Shown: positions 23,076 through 34,349, numbered from the stretch's first letter. The stretch: 64,000 nt of DNA from Brachionus rotundiformis (GCA_016802295.1 JAESIW010000162.1:1157346-1221345), one strand, 5' to 3'. Notes: generated by a model not told the origin, from the letters alone. Numbers and translations are program-made.

Positions 23076-23981
23076 ATGGCTAAATTTTGTACAATCGATA
23101 TGCCTGAATCGGACCAGAATAGACCTGATAATATAGTTCGAAAAATATCCATTTCAGTGAAGGATAAACTATCGCAACCTATCATCAAAGAATTTTACGC
23201 CGAAACATTTGGAACATGTCTAATGATTTTAATTGGTTTGAGTGCCATTGCTCAAACTAAATTAAGTTCCATTAGTGATAAATATTTGTCTGATTTACTG
23301 TCGCCTAATATCCTAGCGGGTCTCTCGCTGGCTATTGCAATTCTGGTCACCGGAAAAGTAACAAGTAGTAACTAATCACTTTTAGATAGAATTTGATTTA
23401 TTTTATCTTATAAAGAGGCCCATTTTAATCCAGCAATATCGTTAGCTATGCTATTGACTAAACAAATGAAAGCATTCGAATTTTTTGTATATAGCTTTGC
23501 CCAGTTTATAGGAAGCTTTATGGGTGCCGGACTTGTATACTTAACTTATTTTGATGCCATTTCGAATGCTCAAGAAAATGGATCTTTAAGTGACATCTCA
23601 GCAATTTTTGTTACCTCACCAAATAATGAATTAAGCCAAGTGGGAATAATTGCTGATCAAATAATTGCAACTGCTGTCTATCTAATTTTAATATTAGCAT
23701 TTACTGATAGAAAAAATTTTAATTTTTCACCAGAAGGAACAGCTCTGATGGCTGGAGTTGCCCTTTTTAGTATATGCTCAACATTGAGTTACAATACTGG
23801 ATCACCATTGAACCCTGCTAGAGATTTTTCACCAAGGATTTTTATCAGTTTAGTTACGTGGAATAGCAAGTTATTCTCAAATGCAAATTATTATTTTTGG
23901 ACTCCTATTATTTGTCCCATGATTGGATCAGCAATCGGGACTGGAATCTATACTCTTATTATTTCAAAAAATTTAAAATAA
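23076..23981 (+). CDS. Aquaglyceroporin 1 (MIP family)
   Basis: Two exons, 23076-23364 and 23416-23981, with a 51-bp intron, give 284 residues. The ATG at 23076 was chosen over an in-frame TTG. The protein has six hydrophobic segments. The first pore loop is A-H-F-NPA and the second is G-S-PL-NPARDFSPR; the Asp directly after the second NPAR is the usual mark of glycerol-conducting members. The intron sits just before the first NPA loop, as in its neighbour at 24149. The first loop reads K-A-H-F-NPA, where most members have G-A/G-H-x-NPA, so a Gly is replaced by Lys. It should form a tetrameric channel for water and small polyols. Confidence 0.9.
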
Positions 23982-24148
23982 AATATTTTATTAGATAACT
24001 TAAATTAAAACATATATTTTGATATGATGCTTAAAATATTCTACAGATAAACTGAGCTTTTTATTTTTGTTTTTTTTTCTAAATAAAATCACATTTTTTC
24101 AATTTTATTAATTAAAAAAGTATCTTGTGATCTCTAAAAATACTCAAA

Positions 24149-25132
24149 ATGTCAAACAACGATGAGGTACCTATCGAAAACGAGTATTCATTGAACTCTC
24201 ATTTTGATCAATTTCCTTCATCAAATGATAAGTAAAAATTGATCATAAATTATTTGTTATAATTGTCTAATTAAATAATTAAATTCTACGAAGCAAATTC
24301 ACCAAATTTTTGAAAAAGTACAAGGCAAAGAGTAATCTTACTAAAGAATTTATAGCCGAATTATTGGGAACTAGTATATTGGTTTTTTTTGGATTATGTG
24401 CTGGTGCACAATCAAAATTTTTGGCCAAAGATGATCCCAAATCATCTGATTACATTTCACCTCATTTAGCTGGAGGTATTGGTGTTTCACTAGCCATTTT
24501 ACTTGTTGGAAAAATATCAGGTAAGTTCAAAGAGAATATTTAATTATTCTAAAGTGAAATTTTTTAAAGGAGCTCATCTAAATCCAGCAGTTTCTTTTGG
24601 AATGTATTTAACAAGCAGATTGAGATTTGTTCAATTGATAGTGTATATGTTTGCACAATTTCTAGGAGCTTTTATCGGTGCCATATTTGTTTTTGGAATC
24701 TACTATGATGCTCTTGGAAATTATGAAAACAAACGCTCTCTAAATACGGCAGAAATTTTCACAACTTTTCCAACTGAAAACATTGGTATTTTGACAACAC
24801 TGTTTGATCAGATTGTAGGAACAGGATTTTTAATAATGATAATCTTGTCCCTAACAGATAAAAAAAATGTAACTGTGTCTCAAGGTTTTGTAGCTTTGTC
24901 GATTGGACTCACGATTTTTGTGCTAGGTTCTACTATGGGATACAACTGTGGCGCTCCAGTAAATCCGGCCAGAGACTTTTCGCCAAGGCTTTTTGTTTAC
25001 ATTTCCGGCTGGGGTAGTAAAGTATTTACAAATAACACATTGTATTTCCTAATTCCAATAATAGGACCTTTTCTAGGTGCATTTTTTGCTTCAACTATTT
25101 ATATTATACTGATATCAAATAATCTTGACTAA
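24149..25132 (+). CDS. Aquaglyceroporin 2 (MIP family)
   Basis: Three exons, 24149-24231, 24294-24520 and 24570-25132, join in phase to 290 residues. The acidic N-terminal 27 residues come from the first exon. Six membrane segments are present with pore loops SGAHL-NPA and GAPV-NPARDFSPR; the Asp after the second NPAR marks the aquaglyceroporin group. The intron before the first NPA loop is at the same place as in the upstream paralogue 170 bp away, so the two arose by tandem duplication and share orientation. This copy keeps the normal Gly before Ala-His in the first loop. Expected role: membrane channel for water and glycerol. Confidence 0.92.
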
Positions 25133-25549
25133 TTTTTTGATTTTAAATATTTAATTTTAATAAATTAATAAATATTTTAACTGAATAAATTCTAATTTGA
25201 AGCATGAAAGTTAAAAAAATTTTCAAAACAACAAATTACTAAGATAAGATAAAAAGAATAGATACAACTGGTGTAAAAAGACATAATTTCAAGCTGAATT
25301 TTATGTTTTAATAGTTTAAAAAAAATTAATGATAATTATTAATGGATATTGTTCAAGGAATTTAGGATGAATAAACCAAAATTTTTTTGACTGATATTCA
25401 TATATTAAAACAAAAAATTTAAAAAAATATATAAAAATGGTTTAAGCAAAAGTAAAAAAAACTAATTGTCTATTATTATCTTAAAATTATTTCTTGATTT
25501 TTTTTAATTATTAATTATCTGTAATTAACTTTAAAAAAATAACATGAGA
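25133..25549. other. Convergent 3' spacer
   Basis: AT-rich 3' flanks of the plus-strand aquaporin and the minus-strand glycosyltransferase. Nothing else seen. Confidence 0.5.
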
Positions 25550-26521
25550 CTATGTGATTTTTTGATTAAAAAAATTCCAAATTCGGACAAACTTTTGATT
25601 AGATTTTGCTATGACCATAATTTTCTCCAATAATTTCTGATTTAGCTTTGCATCTGTATGGTAATTAATAAGTTCATTAAAGGCAACAAAGTTAGCATCA
25701 AGAATTTTAGCAAGCATTCCAACAAAAACATCTTCAAAAACAAATGGCTTGTTATAAATTGAGGCTTGGTAGAGTCGAATCACCAGATCATTTGTAACCA
25801 AATAAACAGTCCCGTGACAGTAAGGATGATATTTATTTTCACTATAATCTTCATAGCTGATGTAAAATTTGGAATAATTCGAACGATTTGGTTTTGGATA
25901 CTTAATATATTTACCAATAATGGAATTACGGTATCCATTATTTGATATCTCTCTGTCACTAAAATACTTAATTAAACCTTTTGTATTGACGACAACATCA
26001 TCATCGATTTTCATTGTATATTTTGCTTTGGAGCAAAAATTTGTAACCCATTTAAATCCCATTATGGTCTTAAGAGTCAAATTTCTATAAGAATCTATGA
26101 AATTTTCCTGGACAATATCTGAATATTGTTCAAATTCTTTCTTAACTTGCTGGTTAATGGTTTTATTTTGTGGATTTGCCATTAAAAAAACAACTTTGAG
26201 ATCTTTTTGTAATAATGACCAATGAGCCCACGTTTGTCTGATCAGATTGCGTTGTTCAAATTTTCCTGGCGAAATACAAACTAATGCAATAATTAAGACA
26301 CCTTCACCATGATTTTGTCCACAAATCTTTAGGCCAGGATTCAAAATGTACTCAAAGTCATGTGGATATATCTGATTCGAGATTTTATGAATAGTTCTTT
26401 TTGCTGAATAGTATGACGAGAATGAGTAAAAGTAAAATATTAGATAAAAACCAATACTCCATATCACCAAAATACTTAAAACTAATCTAATTGTTAGTGA
26501 TTCTGAATTTAAACGTAGCAT
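25550..26521 (-). CDS. Beta-1,3-glycosyltransferase (GT31), copy A
   Basis: Intronless gene of 323 residues, a type II Golgi protein: short cytosolic start, signal anchor at about residues 12-35, stem, then the GT31 galactosyltransferase domain. Visible motifs are RNLIRQTWAH (about 91-100), the metal-binding DDD at 173-175 (KIDDDVVVN), and EDVFVG at 263-268. The family transfers galactose or GlcNAc in beta-1,3 linkage; the exact donor cannot be told. Residues 1 to about 204 are almost identical to copy B at 31111, whereas the rest differs strongly. Length is typical for short invertebrate members. Confidence 0.92.
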   Translation of the reverse strand: MLRLNSESLTIRLVLSILVIWSIGFYLIFYFYSFSSYYSAKRTIHKISNQIYPHDFEYILNPGLKICGQNHGEGVLIIALVCISPGKFEQRNLIRQTWAHWSLLQKDLKVVFLMANPQNKTINQQVKKEFEQYSDIVQENFIDSYRNLTLKTIMGFKWVTNFCSKAKYTMKIDDDVVVNTKGLIKYFSDREISNNGYRNSIIGKYIKYPKPNRSNYSKFYISYEDYSENKYHPYCHGTVYLVTNDLVIRLYQASIYNKPFVFEDVFVGMLAKILDANFVAFNELINYHTDAKLNQKLLEKIMVIAKSNQKFVRIWNFFNQKIT

Positions 26522-26697
26522 ATCTTACTTCTAATCAGTCTAAATGGCATGGTTTTAATGCTTTTATTAGATAATAATAATTTAATTTTTGTTTCAGATA
26601 TTTTAATTTAAAAAAATCAACTAATTTAAAAAATATGAATTCTAATTATTTAAATTGAAAAAAGATTTTTAAATAAAATATATTCAATAATCATTTT
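25915..26697 (-). repeat. Long near-identical direct repeat, copy A
   Basis: This stretch matches 31475-32256 with about nine mismatches that I counted by eye. It spans the 5' half of glycosyltransferase A plus about 175 bp of 5' flank. Similarity stops abruptly at both ends: inside the coding sequence on the left and after TTCAATAATCATTTTA on the right. Confidence 0.85.
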
Positions 26698-28356
26698 ATG
26701 ATTCTAATTGCTGATATATAAATGATTCTTTTACTTGAATTTATTTTCCTAATAAAATCCCTATATCTCACTTATTTCCAATTCTAATGTCTTGTAAATT
26801 ATTTATTTTTGAAGTAAATTTGTGATTATGGTAAATAGAAACTTAGAGAATACCATCTAATTTTTTTTTATTTTACCACTTAAATTTTAAGTTTTTTATT
26901 TCCAATTATAAAGAAGAGGGAATCTGTTGTACAGCTGACCCTTTGGAAGTAGACCTAACTTTGGAGGCTTTATTTTTGGATTTTTCTCAATTGGGAGATA
27001 AGTCACTTGGTTCTTGGTACCCAGATAGTCAGTAGTTATTAGAGCTTAGTTGTTTTTGTATTTTAGTACAAATAGTCTAATTTAATTAGTCAATTTTTAT
27101 ATTTAAAAAATAAGAATAGTTTTAATTTTGTTAAAGCTGACTGTAATAATCTGTTGGTGATTTTTGAGATCTTAGCTATACAAAATCAGCAACTTCGTAG
27201 GCTTTAAGTTAAGACTTTATGGTCACTCTGTTCGAGCTGTTGAATTATGTGATAATATATTTTTTTTTGATAAGTTTAATTCTTTTCATTACATGAGTTC
27301 TTGTCAGTTTGATCGGTATATTGTTTTGTTTTAAACAAATCTTTATTTCTCTCATTAAATGAAGTTCCCATTTTCCCATTCATGATTACAATTCATTTCA
27401 GATGATTTTAATTTAAATTTTGGCTTAAATTTTGCATTTTTTCAAAAATAATTTTGCTAAAACTAAAACTTAAATTCGCACAAATTTTTACAATTTCAAA
27501 TGATCAATTTATTATGTACAAACAAATCAATTATAATTTTTAAAAAAATGCAGTTGCAATGTCAAGTTAAATTTTGATAGACCTAGACTGCTCGTAATCT
27601 AATATAAAAATCTCTTATTATGAGGAATATGTAATCAAAGTCATGTGGTAAAATTTGGTAAATCTATTTAAAATACAGTTATCGTAGCACCACTAGATCT
27701 ATCAAATATATCAAAACGATTACTGAATAAATTGCTTCTTCATTTTTCTGCAAATTCGTCCATTCGAATGGATAAAAAATAAAAAAAATTAAAATTTAAA
27801 GATTTTTTTAATAAAAAGAATCTCTCTTAGTATTATTGCAAATATTATATTTGTAATATGATAAACTATTACACTTGAAGTGTAAATTATATTAAATCAT
27901 ACTGAAGAAAAATACCAAGAATTTCTATGCAAACATATTCGTCGTATTTCCTTATTATAAACAGTAGAAAATGTAGAAAATAAATATTTTTATGCAAGGT
28001 TTGTTCTGGGAAGCCGTGAGGCTAAATAAAAAAAATAATTTTTTGTATGATTTTTATTTAGACAAAAATTTATGAGCAACTAGTCCTTAATAGAAAATTT
28101 TTGTCAAAAGATTCCAAAATGAAAAATATCATTCGAAGTTTTGTGCCCAAGAGTTCAGAAGGGCGGATGCTATATCTCGGTATATGGCTGCTGCTTCAAA
28201 TGTAGTGAACTAAATTCAGTGTACAGTTACATCATCATTAACATCAATAACAGCACTTAATTTAATCATGAATTAAAAACATGATTAAATGATGTAAGTG
28301 CCATTCCTTTAGAAGTTGTTTGCTTATTTTGCGCACGGCACTATTTATAGTTATAT
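26698..28356. other. Spacer with a small hairpin and possible gene relic
   Basis: No supported gene. Around 26925-27040 a plus-strand frame of about 40 codons (starting GAAGAGGGAATC) stands out in composition, but has no start or domain. A hairpin at 28252-28301 is listed separately. Confidence 0.35.
28252..28301. repeat. Inverted repeat (hairpin)
   Basis: A perfect 10-bp stem (TTTAATCATG with CATGATTAAA) around a 9-nt loop is extended by an outer 7-bp pairing (GCACTTA with TAAGTGC) after a small bulge. It could be a remnant of a short transposon or an RNA hairpin. Confidence 0.5.
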
Positions 28357-28583
28357 TTATATTTAGTTTATATACAATTATTTTATTATTAATTTAAAAC
28401 CCTCCCAATCTAACCAGTTTCAACGTCAAGTTCTCACTCTTGGTAACTACAACCTCTTCAGCGAACGCATCCTTGAAGGCATTAAGCAACTGGACAACGA
28501 CGTAAACATTGACTATAACCAAGTAGTCGAGTCGCTATTTATATTTAGTTTATATACAATTATTTTATTATTAATTTAAAACC
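28357..28583. repeat. Direct repeats flanking a copied LINE piece
   Basis: An AT-rich segment of about 46-48 bp (near 28357-28402 and again 28537-28583) flanks 134 bp (28401-28534) that is nearly identical to 29482-29615 inside the LINE. The second copy leads into what looks like a LINE 3' tail with AATAAATTAATAATAAA. The layout suggests a rearranged or partly duplicated element end. Confidence 0.65.
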
Positions 28584-30745
28584 TCATTTTATATTTCTTG
28601 TATTTTCCCTTTATTTCTGTATGTAACCATTTGGCTACTTAGAGTGGCCACTTTCTATTATTCATTTAGAAAATAAATTAATAATAAATTTAAACTAATA
28701 ATAAATTTTTTTGATGACCGAATAAAAAAAGATAAAAAATAAAAAACAAAAAAAAAGTTTTTGTCTTGTTATTTTAAAAAATAATATTAAAATAACTAAT
28801 TAATTTGTGAGTGTCATCTTTACTACGGACATTGTGGACGAAGGGTTTTGGGTAGGTGGACGAAGTATTGCAAATCTTGGAGGAGAATTGGGAAAGTCCC
28901 CATGGAAATAGTTGGAAGACTGATAAGAAACTGCACAGGTGGATTATGGCACTAGTTACGGTCGTCAAGATGCAGTCCGACCAAATCAAGGAATAAAAGA
29001 CTCAGCTAGAAGAATTCAAGAAGGCGAAAGACAACAGCGGAGCGGGTTGCACAGCGGGAAAAAACCTACGTCTAAGAAGGCATTGGATATGATTGTAGTG
29101 GAGTTCACGGACGACGCTGCGAGATTAAAGGCGCTTCGTGATGCTAGGACCCTCAGAGGCACTGAGCACAGGGACGTCAGCAAGCGAGAGAGCATAAACG
29201 GGAAATTTCCGCTAAACCAGGTGAGGATACAGCATCAAACCTGATGGTGATCAAAACGCTGGCAAAAAGTTTTATTACAGGATCAGATGGAACGAAATCA
29301 AGGAGATCTACTTCGAACATGAGAAAAAGCTTCCTGACCCTGCATGTCCTCGATCCCTCGTCTAAATTCAATATCCTGGACCTCGTTGTCACAAATGATA
29401 CGGACAGAGTTTCTGGGTTCTACTGAAAAGGACTGTCTGCATGCAACTCTCACCGGAGCTTCGAACTACGGTCCCAACTCCCCTCCCAATCTAACTAGTC
29501 TCAACGTCAAGTTCTCACTCTTGGTTACTACAACCTCTTCAGCGAACGCATCCTTGAAGGCATTAAGCAACTGGACAACGACGTAAACATTGACTATAAC
29601 CAAGTAGTCGAGTCGTATAACTAGTCGCTATACCACTTACAAGCGCCTTTGTCCTAAATAGTCCAGCGATAAGATCAAGCACTTTATCAAAAGGAAGTAT
29701 AAGCTCAATTGCTTAGTCCGTTCCGCCCCTCGTAATTCAACTCAGAACAGTTTATACTATGGTTTGCAATCAGGTCAAGTCTGCAGTCAGACAGTCTTTA
29801 CGTAAGTTTGAAGAATCGGTTGTCCGGGCCTTTAAGAGTCAGTCATAACTGCTCTTCAATTACATAAATAGCCGGAAGCAATGAAGGATACCATCAAATG
29901 TTTGTTGGATAAGGAAGGTGCCTTTTGCACGGATTGAAGTACGATTTCCTTGACGTCAGTACCCATCAAGTTAATGGAGCGCATGGCAAGAAACGTCGTG
30001 ATGCATCACATCTATAGCAACAAAGGGATCGTTTCAGAGCAACACGGTTATACACTCCTAAGTGTACTTGTGAATAAAACTGTGGAGGATGTGATGTCGT
30101 GATCTCATGCATTCAACAAATGCATCATCCTGTTTGGTAAATTAAAATACAAACGTTTAGCTCAGGATTGGCACTAAAACTTAATATTTCTATTTATATT
30201 GTTTTAAATAAAAAACTTTAGAAGAGAGCTCTTTTAATAAAAGATTAAAAAGAAAATTTGTTTCATTCTAAGTGAACATAATAGTCATGAGGAAGTCAGT
30301 AGTCATTAATTTACCAGAGACGGTGGACCGCATAAGCGATGGCATCGATAGGAGATTCCATCTCTTAGTGGTCTTCCTCGACTTTGCTAAGGCCTTCGAC
30401 AGAGTTTGCTACGCGTCATCAAGAGCCAAACTGGTTGCTTGCGGGTTCTGTCCAGGCATTTTCGATTGGGTCAGCAACTTCTTGTCAAGGAGGCAGGAGG
30501 GTCGGCACATTCCTCACTGGATTGATGTGTCTAGTTGGGTCCCTCAAGGTAGCGTCCTTGGTCTTGCTTCTGCTTCTGTTCGTCATCTTCATCAATGATA
30601 TGCCAGCAGTGGTCAGCAAACTGATTGCCACAATACGCAGCACCAGTAACCTATCCACACTGCACGCACTATTGACAAACGCCGACTCCGTCAAAAAGTT
30701 CAAGAACGGACACGATGCCTTCCGGTCAAGTCAACTATCCTGAAG
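28401..30745 (+). mobile_element. Broken non-LTR retrotransposon (LINE)
   Basis: A GC-richer plus-strand element with several broken frames. From about 28800 to 29240 a frame resembles the C-terminal part of an ORF1-type protein (VVEFTDDAARLKALRDA). From 29244 to 29430 an endonuclease-like end appears (NILDLVVTNDTDRVSGFY). From about 29945 reverse transcriptase starts (ISLTSVP-IKLMER-like block, SEQHG), is interrupted around 30100-30290 by AT-rich DNA, and resumes with VVFLDFAKAFDRV, ACGFCPGIFDWVSNFLS, WVPQGSVLG and FINDMP, the order of fingers and palm motifs in Jockey/CR1-like elements. Frameshifts and stops make it inactive, and the 5' end and the end of RT are missing. It separates the two glycosyltransferase copies. 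Confidence 0.85.
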
Positions 30746-31110
30746 ATGCGCATTTATTTATAAAATTTTTCTTTTATTTGAACTAAAAATTTAAACAGGA
30801 TTTCTTTTCTTCAGTATTATCTATGTGTTATTTGCAAGAAGCTACCATAGTTAACCTCCGTAAGCTCGTTTTGCTGTAGCTTTCGAATTGATTCGGGTGA
30901 CTTTTTGTCGATAAAATATTATAGTATTGGAGGCAGCTAATTTTATTATATGATTACTATTGGAAAAAAATTAAAAAATTTCTAGATTTTTTAAAAGTCG
31001 GTTTTTTATTTCTATAATAAAAGATTATTCCAGGATAAAAATTATTTAATTAAAATCTTGCTCTAAAGAAAAAAAATAATTGCGTGATCAATCTGAAGTA
31101 AGAATAATTT
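30746..31110. other. AT-rich spacer
   Basis: Between the LINE remnant and the 3' end of glycosyltransferase B. Nothing supported. Confidence 0.5.
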
Positions 31111-32079
31111 TCACTTTTTATATTTTTGACTAAATAATTTCCAAATATTAACAAACTTATGAGAAGAATTAGTTAAAATCATTAGATTGTTATTGATCAT
31201 ATTTTTATTGATTTTTAAACGTTGATTGTTATTTATTTTTTGATTTAAACTCACAAATTTGGCACCGATCATTTTAGCAAGCATTCCAACATAAACATCT
31301 TCCAGGAAAAAAGGCTTTTTGTACATTGAAGCTTGGTAAAGACGACTCACTAAATCATTAGTAACCAAATAAACTAAGCCATTGCAAAATGGATCATAGA
31401 ATTTTCCAAAAAATTCTTTATAGCTTATGTAGTATTTTAATGGAACTTGTTTTGGATTCTTGATACATTTACCAATAATGGAATTACGGTATCCATTATT
31501 TGATATCTCTCTGTCACTAAAATACTTAATTAAACCTTTTGTATTGACGACAACATCATCATCGATTTTCATTGTATATTTAGCTCTGGAGCAAAAATTT
31601 GTAACCCATTTAAATCCCATTATGGTCTTTAGAGTCAAATTTCTATAAGAATCTATGAAATTTTCTTGAACAATATCTGAATATTGTTCAAATTCTTTCT
31701 TAACTTGCTGGTTAATGGTTTTATTTTGTGGATTTGCCATTAAAAAAACAACTTTGAGATCTTTTTGTAAGAATGACCTATGAGCCCACGTTTGTCTGAT
31801 CAGATTGCGTTGTTCAAATTTTCCCGGCGAAATACAAACTAATGCAATAATTAAGACACCTTCACCATGATTTTGTCCACAAATCTTTAGGCCAGGATTC
31901 AAAATGTACTCAAAGTCATGTGGATATATCTGATTCGAGATTTTATGAATAGTTCTTTTTGCTGAATAGTATGACGAGAATGAGTAAAAGTAAAATATTA
32001 GATAAAAACCAATACTCCATATCACCAAAATACTTAAAACTAATCTAATTGTTAGTGATTCTGAATTTAAACGTAGCAT
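31111..32079 (-). CDS. Beta-1,3-glycosyltransferase (GT31), copy B
   Basis: Intronless gene of 322 residues with the same design as copy A: signal anchor near residues 12-35, RNLIRQTWAH, DDD at 173-175 and EDVYVG in the C-terminal part. Only three residues differ from copy A over the first about 204 positions, while the remaining about 118 residues differ at close to half of positions and in length of one loop. All catalytic motifs are kept, so it should be active. The likely product is a Golgi enzyme adding galactose or GlcNAc in beta-1,3 linkage, with acceptor choice perhaps altered by the divergent C-terminal part. Confidence 0.92.
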   Translation of the reverse strand: MLRLNSESLTIRLVLSILVIWSIGFYLIFYFYSFSSYYSAKRTIHKISNQIYPHDFEYILNPGLKICGQNHGEGVLIIALVCISPGKFEQRNLIRQTWAHRSFLQKDLKVVFLMANPQNKTINQQVKKEFEQYSDIVQENFIDSYRNLTLKTIMGFKWVTNFCSRAKYTMKIDDDVVVNTKGLIKYFSDREISNNGYRNSIIGKCIKNPKQVPLKYYISYKEFFGKFYDPFCNGLVYLVTNDLVSRLYQASMYKKPFFLEDVYVGMLAKMIGAKFVSLNQKINNNQRLKINKNMINNNLMILTNSSHKFVNIWKLFSQKYKK

Positions 32080-32256
32080 ATCTTACTTCTAATCAGTCTA
32101 AATGGCATGGTTTTAATGCTTTTATTAGATAATAATAATTTAATTTTTGTTTCAGATATTTTAATTTAAAAAAATCAACTAATTTAAAAAATATGAATCC
32201 TAATTATTTAAATTGAAAAAAGATTTTTAAATAAAATATATTCAATAATCATTTTA
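31475..32256 (-). repeat. Long near-identical direct repeat, copy B
   Basis: Partner of 25915-26697, same orientation, about 5.5 kb apart. It covers the 5' half of glycosyltransferase B and its 5' flank. Confidence 0.85.
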
Positions 32257-33330
32257 GACATATCTTCACAACCCTTAACATATTATTTCTTTTTTTTTAA
32301 ATCTTTTTTAACTTTTATTTGATTTTAATTTAATCTGAAGCAGCTTTTGCTCTATACAGATAAAATGAATAAATTTTTTCAAACTTAATTTGTTTTTGAA
32401 TGAGGCCATATTTTAAAAATTACAGACTGCCTCCTAAAGTAATCAATGTGGGTTCAAAGAACTATTTTAAGAAAATTGTTGACTAAATCAATTCGTCCTG
32501 ATATTCAAAAGAGAATGAGCCTCTATCAGAAAGTTACTATAGCGATCTCTAATGGGTTTTCGTATGTTGGGAAAACCCATTATCTTACTTATTTTCAATA
32601 TTATTATCTCCTTTAAATTTTCTTCATTTACCTTTTGATATTTTTCTTAAATTTTATAATTTAAATAATAATATCAATAATATTGATGATATTAATTTAA
32701 TCAGGTTTATAATAATTTAAAATTCTTTGTTTGAAGATATGTTCAAAGTGTGTTCAGGTGTTTTTAATGATAAATCTTTTTTTTGTTTTATATATAATAT
32801 ATAGTATCGATAAATTTTTGAGAATTAAATAAATAAGTTTTAAATATTTTTAATGATAAAACAATTTTTTACATCTTTTATTAATTAATTTTTTCTTTTT
32901 TAATTAACTAAAGAGTTAAGTTTAAATGAAAGAGAGAAATTTACAGGGTTGTTTTCATGAGTTAGTTTGATTTATTTTTTTGTACATATAATGTGAGGAT
33001 CTAAAACCCATTGACGTTTTTGGGTCATAGATGAAAATTTTTAGATATGCTTGATCTGAATTGATTAGCTCATTAACTGTTGATTGTATAATGTTTAAAT
33101 TTTTTCCAATACAATCAAATTTAGTTTAGCATTTTAAATGCCGAAAAAATAATATCTATTTATTATTATTTTTGGTAAACAAAGTCCTAGACTTAAGATA
33201 AATAATTTTATTTAAAAAAAAATATATATTTTGTGATAATGCATTAATCTTTCTTATTTACCCAAAAGGATTATATTCTATCTAAAAATAAATTAATAAT
33301 TTTCAATAACCATTTTAATAAATTTTAAAA
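32257..33330. other. AT-rich spacer with a perfect hairpin
   Basis: No supported gene. A hairpin at 32550-32582 is listed separately. Confidence 0.4.
32550..32582. repeat. Perfect 12-bp inverted repeat
   Basis: TAATGGGTTTTC pairs perfectly with GAAAACCCATTA around the 9-nt loop GTATGTTGG. It stands out from the AT-rich background by its GGG/CCC core. Function unknown. Confidence 0.6.
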
Positions 33331-34349
33331 ATGAATATATTTAATTATTCTAATAAACAAAAATATAGAGTTATTTTCCAATTTTTACTTATATTAGCTT
33401 TCTCAGTATTCAATGTAAAATGCAATGAATCTGATGAGAATAAAAATGTCTCTGATCCTTTAAAAGATATCCAATTGTGCGAAGTAAATCAATTCATCGA
33501 TGACATTAACAGTAATTGTAATCTAACTGCTATTAATTTCACTTTTTATGCTTATTTTACCTTCAAACAATCCAAACGCTCCACTATTTCAACACTAAAT
33601 CAGCTTGCTGATATATTATCTAATTCTTCATCTTGTGAGGTATCTTATTTAAAGGTAGAATACATTTTAAATAAATAAAAAAAAAATTTGTTCACAACCA
33701 TATTTTTTAAGTACAATTTTTACTCAGAAAGTCTTCAGAATTTAAAAGACAATTTTGCCATGAAAGATCCAGTTTTTAGAAAGAACTATTCCGCTAGGGT
33801 TTATATTTTATCAGATGGGACAAGAAACTATCGTAAAACTCTGGTATATGAGTGCTTGCTACCCAAATCAGATGTCCACTTGAGTCTAAAGCCTCTGGCC
33901 CCTCGCTTTAGCCAAACTAGACCATTGACTCTCAACAAAGTAACTGTATCAGCCTTCCATGTCAAAGTAAATCTAAAATCAATCAGTAATATCCATGTAA
34001 ATCTAAACAACAAAGAAAAAACTACCAAAACATCACAAAAATTTATGATTTTTTATCATTATAAATGCCGAAGTTGTTCAGTTAATATCGATAAGACTAC
34101 AATAAACGAGAAAGGCTTGCTGGATCCATTTTCATATCGCTCAATAAGATGTCAACTAAGGGTAAAATAAACTTAAATCTTAATTTTTTAATTAAAAGTT
34201 TATTTTATAAGCCGAAAAGCTGTGTTTATGAAGGAAAATGTTTTTATGATGACGAAAAAATAGACTCGAGCAATCCGGATAGCGACTATGCATGTAGCCA
34301 TCCGCTTGAGTTCTACCTTCAAAATCAACTCAACCAAGACTATTATTAA
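33331..34349 (+). CDS. Unrecognised secreted protein, 303 residues
   Basis: Three exons, 33331-33654, 33712-34161 and 34212-34349, join in phase 0. A hydrophobic stretch at residues 13-29 (VIFQFLLILAFSVFNV) followed by C makes a signal peptide likely. Several N-x-S/T sites and about ten cysteines fit an extracellular protein. The C-terminal part has paired C-x2-C (KCRSCSVN) and a CVYEGKCFYDDEKI block that loosely recalls von Willebrand C modules, but the module is not complete. I do not recognise the family. The first donor could instead be after GAG at 33639, shortening the protein by five residues; both keep phase. Confidence 0.65.

Noticed and set aside
28774..29392. Several 60-100-codon frames on both strands
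   Set aside because: Pieces and shadows of the broken LINE rather than host genes.
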